Shown here one piece after another: positions 1 to 9,048 of a stretch of 64,000 nucleotides of DNA. Numbering within the stretch: position 1 is the stretch's first letter; every line of letters starts with the position of its first letter. Origin of the DNA: Brachynemurus nebulosus (lineage: Eukaryota > Arthropoda > Insecta > Neuroptera > Myrmeleontidae); contig JAPWDM010000016.1 in the NCBI GenBank assembly GCA_035578155.1, positions 12,320,608 through 12,384,607 on the forward strand, given 5' to 3'. The position numbers were made by a program, and so were the translations under genes. The notes beneath the pieces are model-generated. The model was not told where the DNA came from. It did not search any database and saw only the letters and a program-made list of their open reading frames with translations.

Positions 1-463
1 TTAAAAATGTTATTAAAGTCACTGTTGATTTATAAATTAGGAATTTTGGATTTTTAGTATTTATAAAATAGAAATTTTGGATTTTTTTGGAAAGAAAAAA
101 TATCTTTATAAAGGCCTTCCAGTTTACTATTGAAGGTCCTTTTTTAATATTTAAAACTAAAACATAAAGGCAATTAGCGGATAAACATGGGCAGGAATGT
201 CCTCGTACGAATTGTGTTGGCTTTTTTTCTGCTACCTGTTTTCGGCACAAAATTGAAATTTACTGAGATACAGCCCTTAAATACTTAAAACCTTTTTTTA
301 AAGCCTCGATCAGCCGAACACTCATCACCAGTTTTGAAACCAACAAAATGACAATTCGGTTGTAGACTTTCAATCACATTTCGCTTGTAGACATTCAATA
401 CCGAAGATGAAGGGGAAAATTCGACTACCGTGATGGGGCCCCGCTGCTCACGGCATTTTTTTA
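1..463 (+). repeat. R1 dispersed repeat, copy A
   Basis: This is one of four well-preserved copies of a 0.46 kb repeat; the others are at 32140-32605, 39205-39670 and 52230-52690, with a decayed relative at 20455-20610. I orient the family by the 33-codon micro-ORF, which is sense here. The 3' end is the GC-rich stretch ending GCTGCTCACGGC near 455. The 5' end runs off the window. The repeat has no obvious terminal inverted repeat or poly-A tail, so its class is unknown. An overlapping antisense frame (285-467) stays open here but is interrupted in the copy at 32140-32605. Confidence 0.8.
187..288 (+). CDS. R1 micro-ORF, copy A (33 aa, signal-peptide-like)
   Basis: A 33-codon frame starts at an ATG in a good insect initiation context (AAACATGG) with an in-frame TAG four codons upstream, and ends in TAA. 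Residues 2-8 contain two arginines, residues 9-20 are hydrophobic (IVLAFFLLPVFG), and the tail is short and polar (TKLKFTEIQPL). That layout resembles a secretory signal or signal anchor. The same frame with the same length is open in three other R1 copies. I do not recognise a protein family. It could be a first exon, a micropeptide or a chance frame preserved because the copies are young. Confidence 0.4.
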   Translation: MGRNVLVRIVLAFFLLPVFGTKLKFTEIQPLNT

Positions 464-689
464 ACATGAGATAGAACTATGCTAATTATAATGCAATAAA
501 TGAGAAACAAAACTCTATACATGTATGTGTGTTATAACACATGTATGTGAATATACTTCACTTGTTCTCACAAAATTCTCTAATAAAAAAGTGAAATATT
601 TTTATACTTCATAAAGAACTGAGATAGAAATATAAATTACTTATTACAATGACAAAGAGAGCAAAATAAGGCAATAGTTAAAATTACGA

Positions 690-940
690 TTTTCTCGAAA
701 ACTACTTAACATAGAAAGAAAATTATAAGAACAATTTCTTCATAATTTTTTTTTTCCTTTTCAACGATGTAAAAATCGAACTGTCTTATGATAGGATCGA
801 ATGATAAAAAATGGCCAGAAAACCTACTTCTGGGCATCCGACGTGTCTGGCTAACGAACTTAGCCAAGCCAATTCAGAATCCAGTCCGCACACAAAATTT
901 CATAAGCGTTAGACGTTTCGTTCGAGAGTTATCGTGGGAA

Positions 941-998
<58 letters not shown>

Positions 999-1119
999 AG
1001 TGAATATCATTTTCGTATTCTAGGGACCCTCAAAACAGATTTCTGCCATAGTCCCGAACTCAGATTGCGTCATGAGACCTACTGTAATAGCTGAATTTCG
1101 AGTTTTCGAAATTCGCTAA
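690..1119 (+). mobile_element. K-family short element (copy 1, diverged 5' part)
   Basis: The stretch from about 810 to 1119 aligns with the 3' half of K elements at 24811-25317, 31441-31792 and 43913-44290. It shares the block CTACTTCTGGGCATCCGACG, a central (TA)n tract and a 3' end AATTCGCTAA. The 3' end forms a hairpin, GAATTTCG-agtttt-CGAAATTC (1093-1114), directly before GCTAA (1115-1119). The 5' part from about 690 is only loosely similar. No coding capacity is seen, so this is a non-autonomous unit. Confidence 0.6.
943..993. repeat. (TA)n microsatellite
   Basis: An uninterrupted TA tract of about 50 bp at the conserved internal position of the K element. Confidence 0.95.
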
Positions 1120-1139
1120 TAGCATTAAATTGTGTTCTT

Positions 1140-1140
<1 letters not shown>

Positions 1141-1193
<53 letters not shown>
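1141..1193. repeat. Poly-A tract
   Basis: A homopolymer run of about 53 A just downstream of the K copy. It could be a retroposon tail, but no element body abuts it clearly. Confidence 0.9.
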
Positions 1194-1194
<1 letters not shown>

Positions 1195-1676
1195 AAAGAA
1201 ACAAAGAAACGTTACGTAAATATGGACAAACCAATAAAATACAAATAAATAGATTTTAATCAAAGAACTCACCAAAGGGCGACGTTGAACCAAATATAAA
1301 ATAGGTTTAAACAGCCATTATAATTTTAATAATTCATTATAAAAAAAAAAACTTAGTGACAAAACATTATTACAAAAAAAAGAATATTTAAGTAAAGCAT
1401 TTGCAAATTTAATACAAATTACATCATTAGGCTTTTGTACTCAAGCAACGAAAATAAAAAGTGCTCTTTCTTTGATCTGTTACACTGTATCAGAGCTTCA
1501 AGAACAAAGAACCCAATCAGGCGCATGTGCGACTTGCAGTGACTCGCCGAACAGACAGAACAAACGACACGGTACACTCACATGCACTCTAGGTAATAGG
1601 GCAGCAGAAAGGCTAATCATAAATATACATTCAATAAAGTACCAATTTCTGAATAATAATAAGAAAAATTAATTTT

Positions 1677-1680
<4 letters not shown>

Positions 1681-1768
<88 letters not shown>
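1681..1768. repeat. (TA)n microsatellite
   Basis: A nearly perfect TA tract of about 88 bp, immediately before a degenerate tandem block. Confidence 0.95.
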
Positions 1769-1769
<1 letters not shown>

Positions 1770-1778
1770 GATAATCTT

Positions 1779-2245
1779 ATCCCGATTAAAGATTCCTGTG
1801 GGATGACAGAACCGAATTCGATGAAATATAATATAGAGACAGTATTTACTATGGGCACATGTATCAAGAATTTTAATAACACATAGGATAGTTTTATCCC
1901 GATTAAAGGTTCCCGGGGGATACAAAAGAAATTATTTAATCACGTCCAAATAATTAAACTGAATTCGATTAAATTTGGTACATAGACACGATTAATCCCG
2001 AGTTAACGCGTAGCCTAATTTTATCCTGATTGAAGGTTCCTGTGGGATGACTGAATCGAATTTGATGAAATTTAATATACAGTTACTATTTACTATGAAC
2101 ATATATATACTTAGTAATAATTTTAATGACACATAGGATAGTTTTATTCCCGTTGAAGGTTCCCGGGAAGAAGAAGGAGGGGATACAAAACAAAGAGAGG
2201 TGATCGAATTCAATGCGGGGGAAGCCGCGGGTCAGAGCTAGTATC
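1779..2245 (+). repeat. Degenerate tandem block with retroposon-like tail
   Basis: Four diverged units of roughly 100-130 bp each contain a version of TTTTATCCCGATTAAAGGTT followed by CCYGKGGGAT and a GAATTCGAT-like stretch. Units start near 1785, 1885, 2015 and 2135. The block ends in GAAGCCGCGGGTCAGAGCTA, a phrase that resembles the ends of insect retroposons; the block at 35691 begins with a related phrase on the other strand. No reading frame spans it. The class is uncertain. Confidence 0.5.
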
Positions 2246-2493
2246 TACATAATATATTGTGATGATCCAAAAAAGTTTGAAATATATTGTGCAGAATATT
2301 GTAACGTCTGTAGACTGTAAATGTTAATTCCACTTTATTTGTTTACAAATCCGGATCTATTTGTTGTTTTGTCGTGTCGTCCTATAATGTCTATTGTTTA
2401 AATCAGTTTGAATTATTAATTTGTTAAAAGAATAACACAGGCCTACGATGGTTTCCCCCTTTAAGATTTGACAACTGACTGATAGATTTTAGG

Positions 2494-3003
2494 GCGCTGA
2501 TTACGAAAAAAATATTCAAAAAATTCCAGCACGTCAGAATTTTTAGATATTAGGTATTAAAATTTTTGACTAAAATTATCTAGGTCGACCAAGTCAAGAA
2601 TAGATTATACATTTTTATTTATTTGCTATCTAATAAAAAGTCATTACATAGTTGTAATTGGCTTTTAGGAACACATTCTCATCAATGGTTTCATTAAATG
2701 AAACCTAATTAACTAAGTGACATATCTTTATTTTGGGGAAAAAAGGTGAATTTTAAGGTCATCCGCTAATGAGCTCATTATTGAGGGTAATTTATTTTTT
2801 TCTATACAGTTTTAATTGATAACTAAACCTCGCAAAACGGTGCTAACGGGGCCGTACTTATAAAAACTAACGACATAAATAAACATGCATAATCTATTCT
2901 TGACTTAGTCGACCTAGGTAATTTTAGTAAAAAATTTTAATCCCTAATATCTAAAAATTCTGACGTGCTGGAATTTTTTGAATATTTTTTTCGTAATCAG
3001 CGC
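2494..3003. mobile_element. Foldback MITE, 510 bp with about 115-bp inverted repeats
   Basis: The left arm (2494-2609, beginning GCGCTGATTACG) is repeated in inverted orientation at 2887-3003 (ending CGTAATCAGCGC) with few mismatches. The 277-bp centre has no coding capacity. A target duplication is not obvious. It is a non-autonomous terminal-inverted-repeat element of unknown superfamily. Confidence 0.85.
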
Positions 3004-3530
3004 ACCAAAATACTACAACAATTAAATTATTGTACAATTCTTATACATTTATAATTTATTGTACAATTTTTTTTATTTTTTTTTTTTTTTTTGCACGTTG
3101 TGGAATTGTTTGGAAGAAATTTTAATAAGCTACACTAGTAGTTTATTAATAATTAATAATTAAGAAGTTATAAACACGACTGTTTTGATAAAATATACAC
3201 AAAAGGTCAAAAAAAAAGTTATCGTTGAATTTTTGGTCACAATCGAGGGGCCTACAAAAACATATTCTCTAAACAGAACTGTCATTCGACTCCCATAAAA
3301 ATTCAGCAGCAACTTGTTTTTAAATTTTTAGTACCGTTTTTTGCAGTAGTCATATCTACCAAGAGTAACATACAGAATCTGTCAACACCACACGTAAGTA
3401 TTTAAATCAGTTCAAGCATTTAAAAGTTATGGTGAAATAAACAAACTTACATATCTGTATGCATACATATGTACAGGGACGATAAAAATGCTACACTCCT
3501 TTATTCAGATAATGGTGTAAAAAAATATAA
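3004..3530. other. AT-rich spacer, no gene seen
   Basis: This stretch between the foldback element and the provirus 3' LTR contains a T-rich run near 3065-3092 and no supported reading frame or RNA gene. The last bases before the LTR are AT-rich (AAAAATATAA), consistent with the ATAT-like target preference of errantiviruses. Confidence 0.6.
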
Positions 3531-3568
3531 AATATAAACTCGGCAGAAGTTTATGTTTAAAAAAAAAT

Positions 3569-3574
3569 TTTATT
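3569..3574 (-). terminator. Poly-A signal in the 3' LTR
   Basis: AATAAA on the minus strand, about 40 bp before the LTR end in element orientation. This is the expected place for proviral transcript 3' processing. Confidence 0.6.
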
Positions 3575-3643
3575 TCACAAAATACAAATTTTTACAAGAA
3601 TACAATTTTTTACAATATAATTTGAAATAAAATAATTTACTTT

Positions 3644-3659
3644 ATCACCGCGCGGTGAT
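3644..3659. promoter_or_regulatory. Perfect 16-bp palindrome in LTR
   Basis: ATCACCGCGCGGTGAT is a perfect palindrome and the most GC-rich spot in an otherwise AT-rich LTR, downstream of the presumed start site. It recurs at 10880-10895. It could be a dimeric-protein binding site or an RNA hairpin in the transcript leader. Confidence 0.5.
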
Positions 3660-3936
3660 CGAGTCAATTATCCGGCAAAGTAGTTGACTTCGGTAAAGTG
3701 TGTGTTGAACGACTGTTGTTTGGCCCATTTGTATCGTGACTTATATACGGTTGAATTTCCTGTTACTTTCTGGAATGACATTGGTCGTGTGTCCTGCGGA
3801 TATACTTAATGAATATAGGTCAGAAGTTGGACTTTCCTTTCACTTGAAATTATACTTGTTGTTTGTCACGTATGCTAATGTTGAATTTAGTGTAATATGA
3901 AGATATTGTTAAATGGCTATATTGTAGTTCATAACT

Positions 3937-3947
3937 CTTCCCTCCCT
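3937..3947 (-). promoter_or_regulatory. Polypurine tract (plus-strand primer)
   Basis: AGGGAGGGAAG on the minus strand directly precedes the LTR start AGTTATG. This is the position and composition expected for the plus-strand primer of an LTR element. It overlaps the env stop codon. Confidence 0.85.
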
Positions 3948-5511
3948 AAGATGGAAGTTCAATTTTGAAGGGGAATTGAACGACTGACGACCTGTCGATT
4001 GGTGGTGCCGTAGGTGCCAACATGTATTGGACTGATTCTTGTGTTGTTTTTGCTCTCTTGCATCTTCTGCATGTAACGTAACTCGTACCGATTACTATTA
4101 AGATTCCAATGGTGATGACTGTGACGGTCATGTGGGTGTAATGTTGATATTTGATAAATTGAATGGTATCCGTATTTTCTAGATGTTTCAGCTGTAACAG
4201 ATCTAAGTTTATATCTTTAGAAATGTCAGTAATATTAACAGTGTTATATAATATTTGTTCCAAAACTATGTTGTTGATGGTATTGTCTAGAGTCCCATAA
4301 GTTATTTGGTTGATCGTTACATGACATTGGTCTACGATGATATGTAGTTTTCCAATGAAGTTGGTAATGTTCTTTCCGCAGTTGTTCGTGATGTCGATTG
4401 AATGATTAGTTATGACGATTATGTGGTTGTCTTCTATTTCTTCTATGAATTCTTCTCCTATTGTGCGATGTAGCGTACATTGTGCTGGTTTATTTTCCAA
4501 TATCTTTATTTCGCATCGGTTAGCTTCCTTTGGTGTTAATATTACAGGTGGGCAGATAAAATCCTGTTCTATCTTATTGCAAGTCTTTTCTAGGAATTGG
4601 TAATGGGTTTTGTTATGCAGGATTATATTGGTTTTTGGTTTTATAATTTGATGGTTTTCAGGGATGGGTCTTATTTTGATAGTATTAAAAATATTATTCC
4701 TGAACTGTGGAATCATTACAGCGAATATGATATTGGTTCCGTTGTAGTAGGCTTTTAAGTTGAGTAGTTCATACAAGTGTTCATCACTAATAATGTTGAT
4801 ACTACTTTTCAAATTTTCATAAACTAACTTTAATTCATTCTTTGTAAGGATATGCCTAGATATCACATTTAACTTAGCTAGTTCTATTGATAATATAATG
4901 TCGTTAACGTGCTGGTTTAAGTATTGAAGTTGTGATTGTAAAGAAAAATAGTATTGTGACTGAAACAGTTGTTGTTCTATTTGGGGATATGTTTTCATAG
5001 CATTGGCTAAAATTTTAAGTTTAGCTTGTTCAGTATTTATAAAATCCGTGATGTTATTAAATCGCTCGATCATCTGTGTGTTTAATCTGTGTTGTTGGTC
5101 TATTCTGTCCTTTAGTAACAAACTATTATCTTTGAGGGTTTCTATTTGTTTGTTGATTTCTATCGCGTCGTTGTTGTCCATATTGCCAGATATTGCTTTT
5201 ATTACGGTCCCTAATGCGTTTATCAAACCTCTTTTACTTCTAATTGTCCTCGGTTCTAAGTTTTCTAAGTTTCGCTCTATTTTGTTGTATAAATCCTTTA
5301 GATTTTTCGTATTGTAAAATAATGTTGCGTTAAGACTAGTATTATAAATGTTATCTCTTAAGTACCCTAATGTGTCTCTAATGTTAGTTATGTTAATTAT
5401 ATGTATTAGATTATTATAATGGGAAACTACTCTAGTTGTACCTAAATTAAGTGCGATAAGTCCTTTTGTGTGCGATATGTCGTGGTATTCTATTCTTTGC
5501 GCGTTCGTCAT
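3946..5511 (-). CDS. env: Errantivirus envelope protein, copy 1 (521 aa)
   Basis: Full-length Env of the errantivirus/baculovirus F-like type, a class I membrane fusion glycoprotein. A furin-type site RSKR (residues 91-94) is followed by GLINALG, which fits the start of a fusion region. A hydrophobic membrane segment lies near residues 458-480 (VTVITIGILIVIGTSYV), followed by a basic CRRCKR and a cytoplasmic tail of about 40 residues. Many N-x-S/T sites are present. No signal peptide follows the first ATG, so the mature start may depend on splicing: a candidate 3' splice site (TTACAG on the minus strand, ending at 5522) lies just upstream of the ATG. Errantivirus env is generally made from a spliced mRNA. 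The frame is open and identical in the second copy. Confidence 0.93.
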   Translation of the reverse strand: MTNAQRIEYHDISHTKGLIALNLGTTRVVSHYNNLIHIINITNIRDTLGYLRDNIYNTSLNATLFYNTKNLKDLYNKIERNLENLEPRTIRSKRGLINALGTVIKAISGNMDNNDAIEINKQIETLKDNSLLLKDRIDQQHRLNTQMIERFNNITDFINTEQAKLKILANAMKTYPQIEQQLFQSQYYFSLQSQLQYLNQHVNDIILSIELAKLNVISRHILTKNELKLVYENLKSSINIISDEHLYELLNLKAYYNGTNIIFAVMIPQFRNNIFNTIKIRPIPENHQIIKPKTNIILHNKTHYQFLEKTCNKIEQDFICPPVILTPKEANRCEIKILENKPAQCTLHRTIGEEFIEEIEDNHIIVITNHSIDITNNCGKNITNFIGKLHIIVDQCHVTINQITYGTLDNTINNIVLEQILYNTVNITDISKDINLDLLQLKHLENTDTIQFIKYQHYTHMTVTVITIGILIVIGTSYVTCRRCKRAKTTQESVQYMLAPTAPPIDRSSVVQFPFKIELPS

Positions 5512-5532
5512 TGTTAAGAACCTGTAACAACA

Positions 5533-8500
5533 TTACTTTCTTTTAGGTTTTATTTTGGCTTTGTGATATTTGTAATTCTTTGTTTTAAAGGTTAATTTAT
5601 TGTCGTCAGTTACTTTTTTTGCATTGTACGGAGGTAATAATTTCGTGTTACGTTGTATATTTTTAACATAAACTGTGTCTCCTATGTTTAGTTGTGGTGG
5701 ATCGTTTCGTTTATTGTTGTTTTTGGCTAACGTTTGTTTTTGTTTTTCACTTTGTGCGTTTATAATTTCTTTAATTATTTTAATTTCATCCTGCTGCGTC
5801 TTTGTGTATTCTGTTATGGCATCTCTATTTGGGTGTAAAATTGTAGTGTCCCGTATTCCCTTAATTGTTTCAAAAGGTGTTAGTTCCGTACTAGAGTGGA
5901 TAGAATTATTGTAGGTAATCATAGTTAAATCTAACAGTTCACTGAGAGGTAGCTTTTTCTTTTCTTTTAGAATACGTAATATTTCTAATATGGTGTTATG
6001 TAATCTTTCAACGGGGGAGTTACCTGTAGAGTTACGGGCTGCTGTTATATGGTGTTCGATTCCATATAATTTAAGAAATTCCCTAACGTCAATGTTGGAA
6101 AATTCTAAACCGTTGTCGTGAATTATTTTTTTGGGTATTCCATTCCTAGCCATGTAATTTCTAAGGGTTTTTAATACCTCGTTTGAGTTCCTAAATGGGA
6201 TAACTGCACATTCCGCATACCTACTAAATTTGTCTAAGATAGTTAAAACGTTTGTTTTTTCTATATACAGTATGTCTAAATGTATTATTTCGAAAGGTCG
6301 TGTAGCTTGTTCGGTCTGTTCTTGTTTTAATCTTAAGGGGTGGCGTTCATATTTAAATTTTAAACATGTGTCGCACGTATTTATATAGGTTGTGATTTTA
6401 GATTTCATATTGTCGAAGTAATAGTTCCTTTTCAAGTGTTTCAACGTTTCTTCTATTCCTCGATGTACTGATAGTTCGTGGTATTCCTTGATTAGCTTTC
6501 CCTGTTCGTCGGTGTCCTGTATGTCGGTTAATATCTTCATACATCTAATAATTTTATATTTCGAAAAATACTCATCATATACCTTACTGATTACTTTCAT
6601 GGTGTCGTCGTCGGTTAAAATGGCGTTGAGTTTGTTTGGTGAAAAGTATTCCTTAATTATATTGATGCACTGTTGTTCTGTAGGTGTTTCTACTACTTCT
6701 ATGGTGATCCTCTTACGAGTTTTAAAGTAATATTCCGTAGATGTTTTCTCTCTTAGTCCTGTACTTATAACAATTTGATTGGAGAATTCGTTTAATGATT
6801 GTTCAGAGATCCTGATTCCTTCATTTAAGTTATCCACATTAGAATGGGCTGTCTCTACTTCTTGTGATGTAGTTAATGTATTTAGCTCTGTCGTTATTCT
6901 GCTGAGTGCATCCGCGTTTGCATTCACCTTCCCAGGCTTGTAATCTATATCGAAGTTGTAATCCAGTAGTTTTATTTTCCATCGGACTAATTTTGAATTA
7001 GGCTCCTTCAGTGAAAAAACCCATTTTAATGGTTTATGATCCGTTAGTATGTTGAATTTCTGTCCAAACAAATATGGTCTGAACTGTTTGCATGCCCATA
7101 CGATCGCCAATAACTCCTTTTCAATGGTACTATAGTTTTGTTCGGCCTTATTCAGTGTCCTTGAAGCATAGCATATGGGTTTATCCTGTCCCACGGGTCC
7201 TTGTGACAATACTGCTCCAATAGCATAGTTGGATGCGTCTGTTGTGAGTATGAACGGTTTTTCAAAGTCGGGATATTGTAGGATCGGATCACCTGTTAGT
7301 AAAGTTTTACAATACTCAAAACATTTTATGTATTCAGGGTCCTTAATATTAATCTTCACGTCTTTTCGTAGACACTTCGTCATTGGTCTTGTGATTTTAG
7401 CAAAATCTTTGATGAATTTTCTGTAGTATCCAAGTAATCCTAAGAATGATTTGATTTCGGTGGTTGTTTTTGGTACTGGAAATTGTTTAATAGCTTCTAT
7501 CTTCTTTGGGTTCGGTTTTATGCCTGCTGTTGTTACGACGTGTCCTAAAAATTCTATTTCTTTATGCAAGAATTCACATTTGTCTAGTTGGGTTTTAAAA
7601 TTATGTTGTCTTAACTTTTCAAATACCTTTCGTAGCATCTCTACATGTTCAGTTAATGAAGCGGAAAATATGATAATATCATCCATGTATACCAATACGT
7701 TTTTTCCTATGTATTCTCTCAACATATTGTCCATGACACGTTGGAAGGTTGCCGGGGCGTTCTTGAGTCCGAACGTCATACGCGTGAATTCGTAATGCCC
7801 ATTGTCAACTGTAAATGCTGTTTTAGGTATATCCTTTGGATCCATTTCTATTTGATGATACCCTGATGCGAGGTCCAATGTTGTAAAGTAATAACATTTT
7901 CCTAATTTGTCCAGTATATCGCTAATGTTCGGTAATGGATATTTATCGTCGATGGTCTTCTCATTGAGTTTACGATAGTCGATCACTAATCTCCATTTTT
8001 TCTTGCCCGAAGCGTCTGCCTTCTTCGCTACTATCCATATTGGTGATGACCATGGGGAGTTCGACGGTCGAATAATATTCTTTTCCAACATTTCATTAAT
8101 CTGCTTGGCTATCTCTTCTTTGTGAATGTGAGGATATCTGTAACTCCTGGTGTAAATTGGTAGATCATCCTTTGTGTTGATTGAGTGTTTCACGTCTGAA
8201 GTAAAGGTCATTGGTTGGTCCGATGTGTAGAATATGTCTCGGTAGTCGACACATACGTTGATCAGTGCATCCTGCTCTTCTTTGTTCAAGTGTTTCATGC
8301 GTATATTTTCCGTTACGAATTTGTAGTTTTCTGAGTAGTCTGTATCCATTGGTGTATTTGTATTCACATTGTTTAATTCCACGTAGTTATTTAACGATTC
8401 ACTATTTATGGGTTGTGCAAGTATGACGTGTTGTTTTTCGTTAGAATTATTGGTAATGAATACGTTTGTTTTGTAATCATGTGCAATGTATATTCCACTA

Positions 8501-9048
8501 ACAGTTTGTACTTGGGGATTTAATTTAATAGTAGGAATCAATATATCTCCGTTTTTTACTAAAGTGGGTACTTCAATCATGCGCTGTTCCTGTGACTCTA
8601 ATGTGAAAACTATCGGTGTAATGCATGGTTTGTAATATAGTCGGTTAATAACTAGCCCGAATTGTATTGTATGATTATTGTAATTTATTTTTGTTTTCAG
8701 TTGTCTCAATGTTTGGTTCCCTATGATGCCATCAAAATAATAATGAAATTTGAATACGAGAAATTCTAATGGCTCTGTGTTATCTAATTCGTTTAAGTAT
8801 GAGATGCGTATTTTATTATTAATTTTGTGTGTTTTGAGTGCCGTTTTTACTTCTACGTCTGTCGGGATTAAAGTTAGATTTTCAACATGCTTTGGGTCTA
8901 TAAAATTATTGTCAGCTCCTGTATCTATTAAGAATTTTAGTCTCTGTGGTCCGTTTTTTATTATTATGTATGGTAACGTCCCGTTCTTGGTCTGTTGTAA
9001 ATTTAATTCTACGTATCCGGCAGATTCGAGGCTGTAGGTAGAAAATCC
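5533..9048 (-). CDS. pol: Errantivirus Pol polyprotein (protease, RT, RNase H, integrase)
   Basis: Open in the -1 frame relative to gag from just below 9049-9051 (a TGA) to a stop at 5533; the first Met-like codon is a TTG at 8709. Domains in order: aspartic protease with LIDTGADNN (about 8925-8950); reverse transcriptase with LDLASGYHQ and VYMDDIIIF (about 7680-7700); RNase H with TTDASNYAIG (about 7220-7250); integrase with an H-H-C-C zinc finger (VHRGIEETLKHLK ... CDTCLKF, about 6350-6470) and a D-D-E core (HLDILY, HDNGLEF, SPVERLH). It ends in a lysine-rich tail. Gag and Pol overlap at 9009-9048, consistent with -1 ribosomal frameshifting as in gypsy-type elements. No internal stop or frameshift is seen. 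Confidence 0.95.
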   Translation of the reverse strand, partial: GFSTYSLESAGYVELNLQQTKNGTLPYIIIKNGPQRLKFLIDTGADNNFIDPKHVENLTLIPTDVEVKTALKTHKINNKIRISYLNELDNTEPLEFLVFKFHYYFDGIIGNQTLRQLKTKINYNNHTIQFGLVINRLYYKPCITPIVFTLESQEQRMIEVPTLVKNGDILIPTIKLNPQVQTVSGIYIAHDYKTNVFITNNSNEKQHVILAQPINSESLNNYVELNNVNTNTPMDTDYSENYKFVTENIRMKHLNKEEQDALINVCVDYRDIFYTSDQPMTFTSDVKHSINTKDDLPIYTRSYRYPHIHKEEIAKQINEMLEKNIIRPSNSPWSSPIWIVAKKADASGKKKWRLVIDYRKLNEKTIDDKYPLPNISDILDKLGKCYYFTTLDLASGYHQIEMDPKDIPKTAFTVDNGHYEFTRMTFGLKNAPATFQRVMDNMLREYIGKNVLVYMDDIIIFSASLTEHVEMLRKVFEKLRQHNFKTQLDKCEFLHKEIEFLGHVVTTAGIKPNPKKIEAIKQFPVPKTTTEIKSFLGLLGYYRKFIKDFAKITRPMTKCLRKDVKINIKDPEYIKCFEYCKTLLTGDPILQYPDFEKPFILTTDASNYAIGAVLSQGPVGQDKPICYASRTLNKAEQNYSTIEKELLAIVWACKQFRPYLFGQKFNILTDHKPLKWVFSLKEPNSKLVRWKIKLLDYNFDIDYKPGKVNANADALSRITTELNTLTTSQEVETAHSNVDNLNEGIRISEQSLNEFSNQIVISTGLREKTSTEYYFKTRKRITIEVVETPTEQQCINIIKEYFSPNKLNAILTDDDTMKVISKVYDEYFSKYKIIRCMKILTDIQDTDEQGKLIKEYHELSVHRGIEETLKHLKRNYYFDNMKSKITTYINTCDTCLKFKYERHPLRLKQEQTEQATRPFEIIHLDILYIEKTNVLTILDKFSRYAECAVIPFRNSNEVLKTLRNYMARNGIPKKIIHDNGLEFSNIDVREFLKLYGIEHHITAARNSTGNSPVERLHNTILEILRILKEKKKLPLSELLDLTMITYNNSIHSSTELTPFETIKGIRDTTILHPNRDAITEYTKTQQDEIKIIKEIINAQSEKQKQTLAKNNNKRNDPPQLNIGDTVYVKNIQRNTKLLPPYNAKKVTDDNKLTFKTKNYKYHKAKIKPKRK

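Larger units (their letters stand above)
3531..3936 (-). repeat. Errantivirus 3' LTR
   Basis: A 406-bp LTR. In element orientation it begins AGTTATGAAC right after the polypurine tract and ends AGTTTATATT. It is repeated without visible difference at 10767-11172. It contains a TATA box (minus strand, 3750-3741), a 16-bp palindrome (3644-3659) and an AATAAA near its end. Confidence 0.95.

Noticed and set aside
3531..3536. Errantivirus target-site duplication
   Set aside because: The upstream flank of the complete provirus is the second copy, and the second copy is truncated, so no duplication can be tested here.
4412..5317. Plus-strand frames inside env, pol and gag (and their duplicates at 11648-15031)
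   Set aside because: They are antisense shadows of intact retroviral genes, without motifs of their own.
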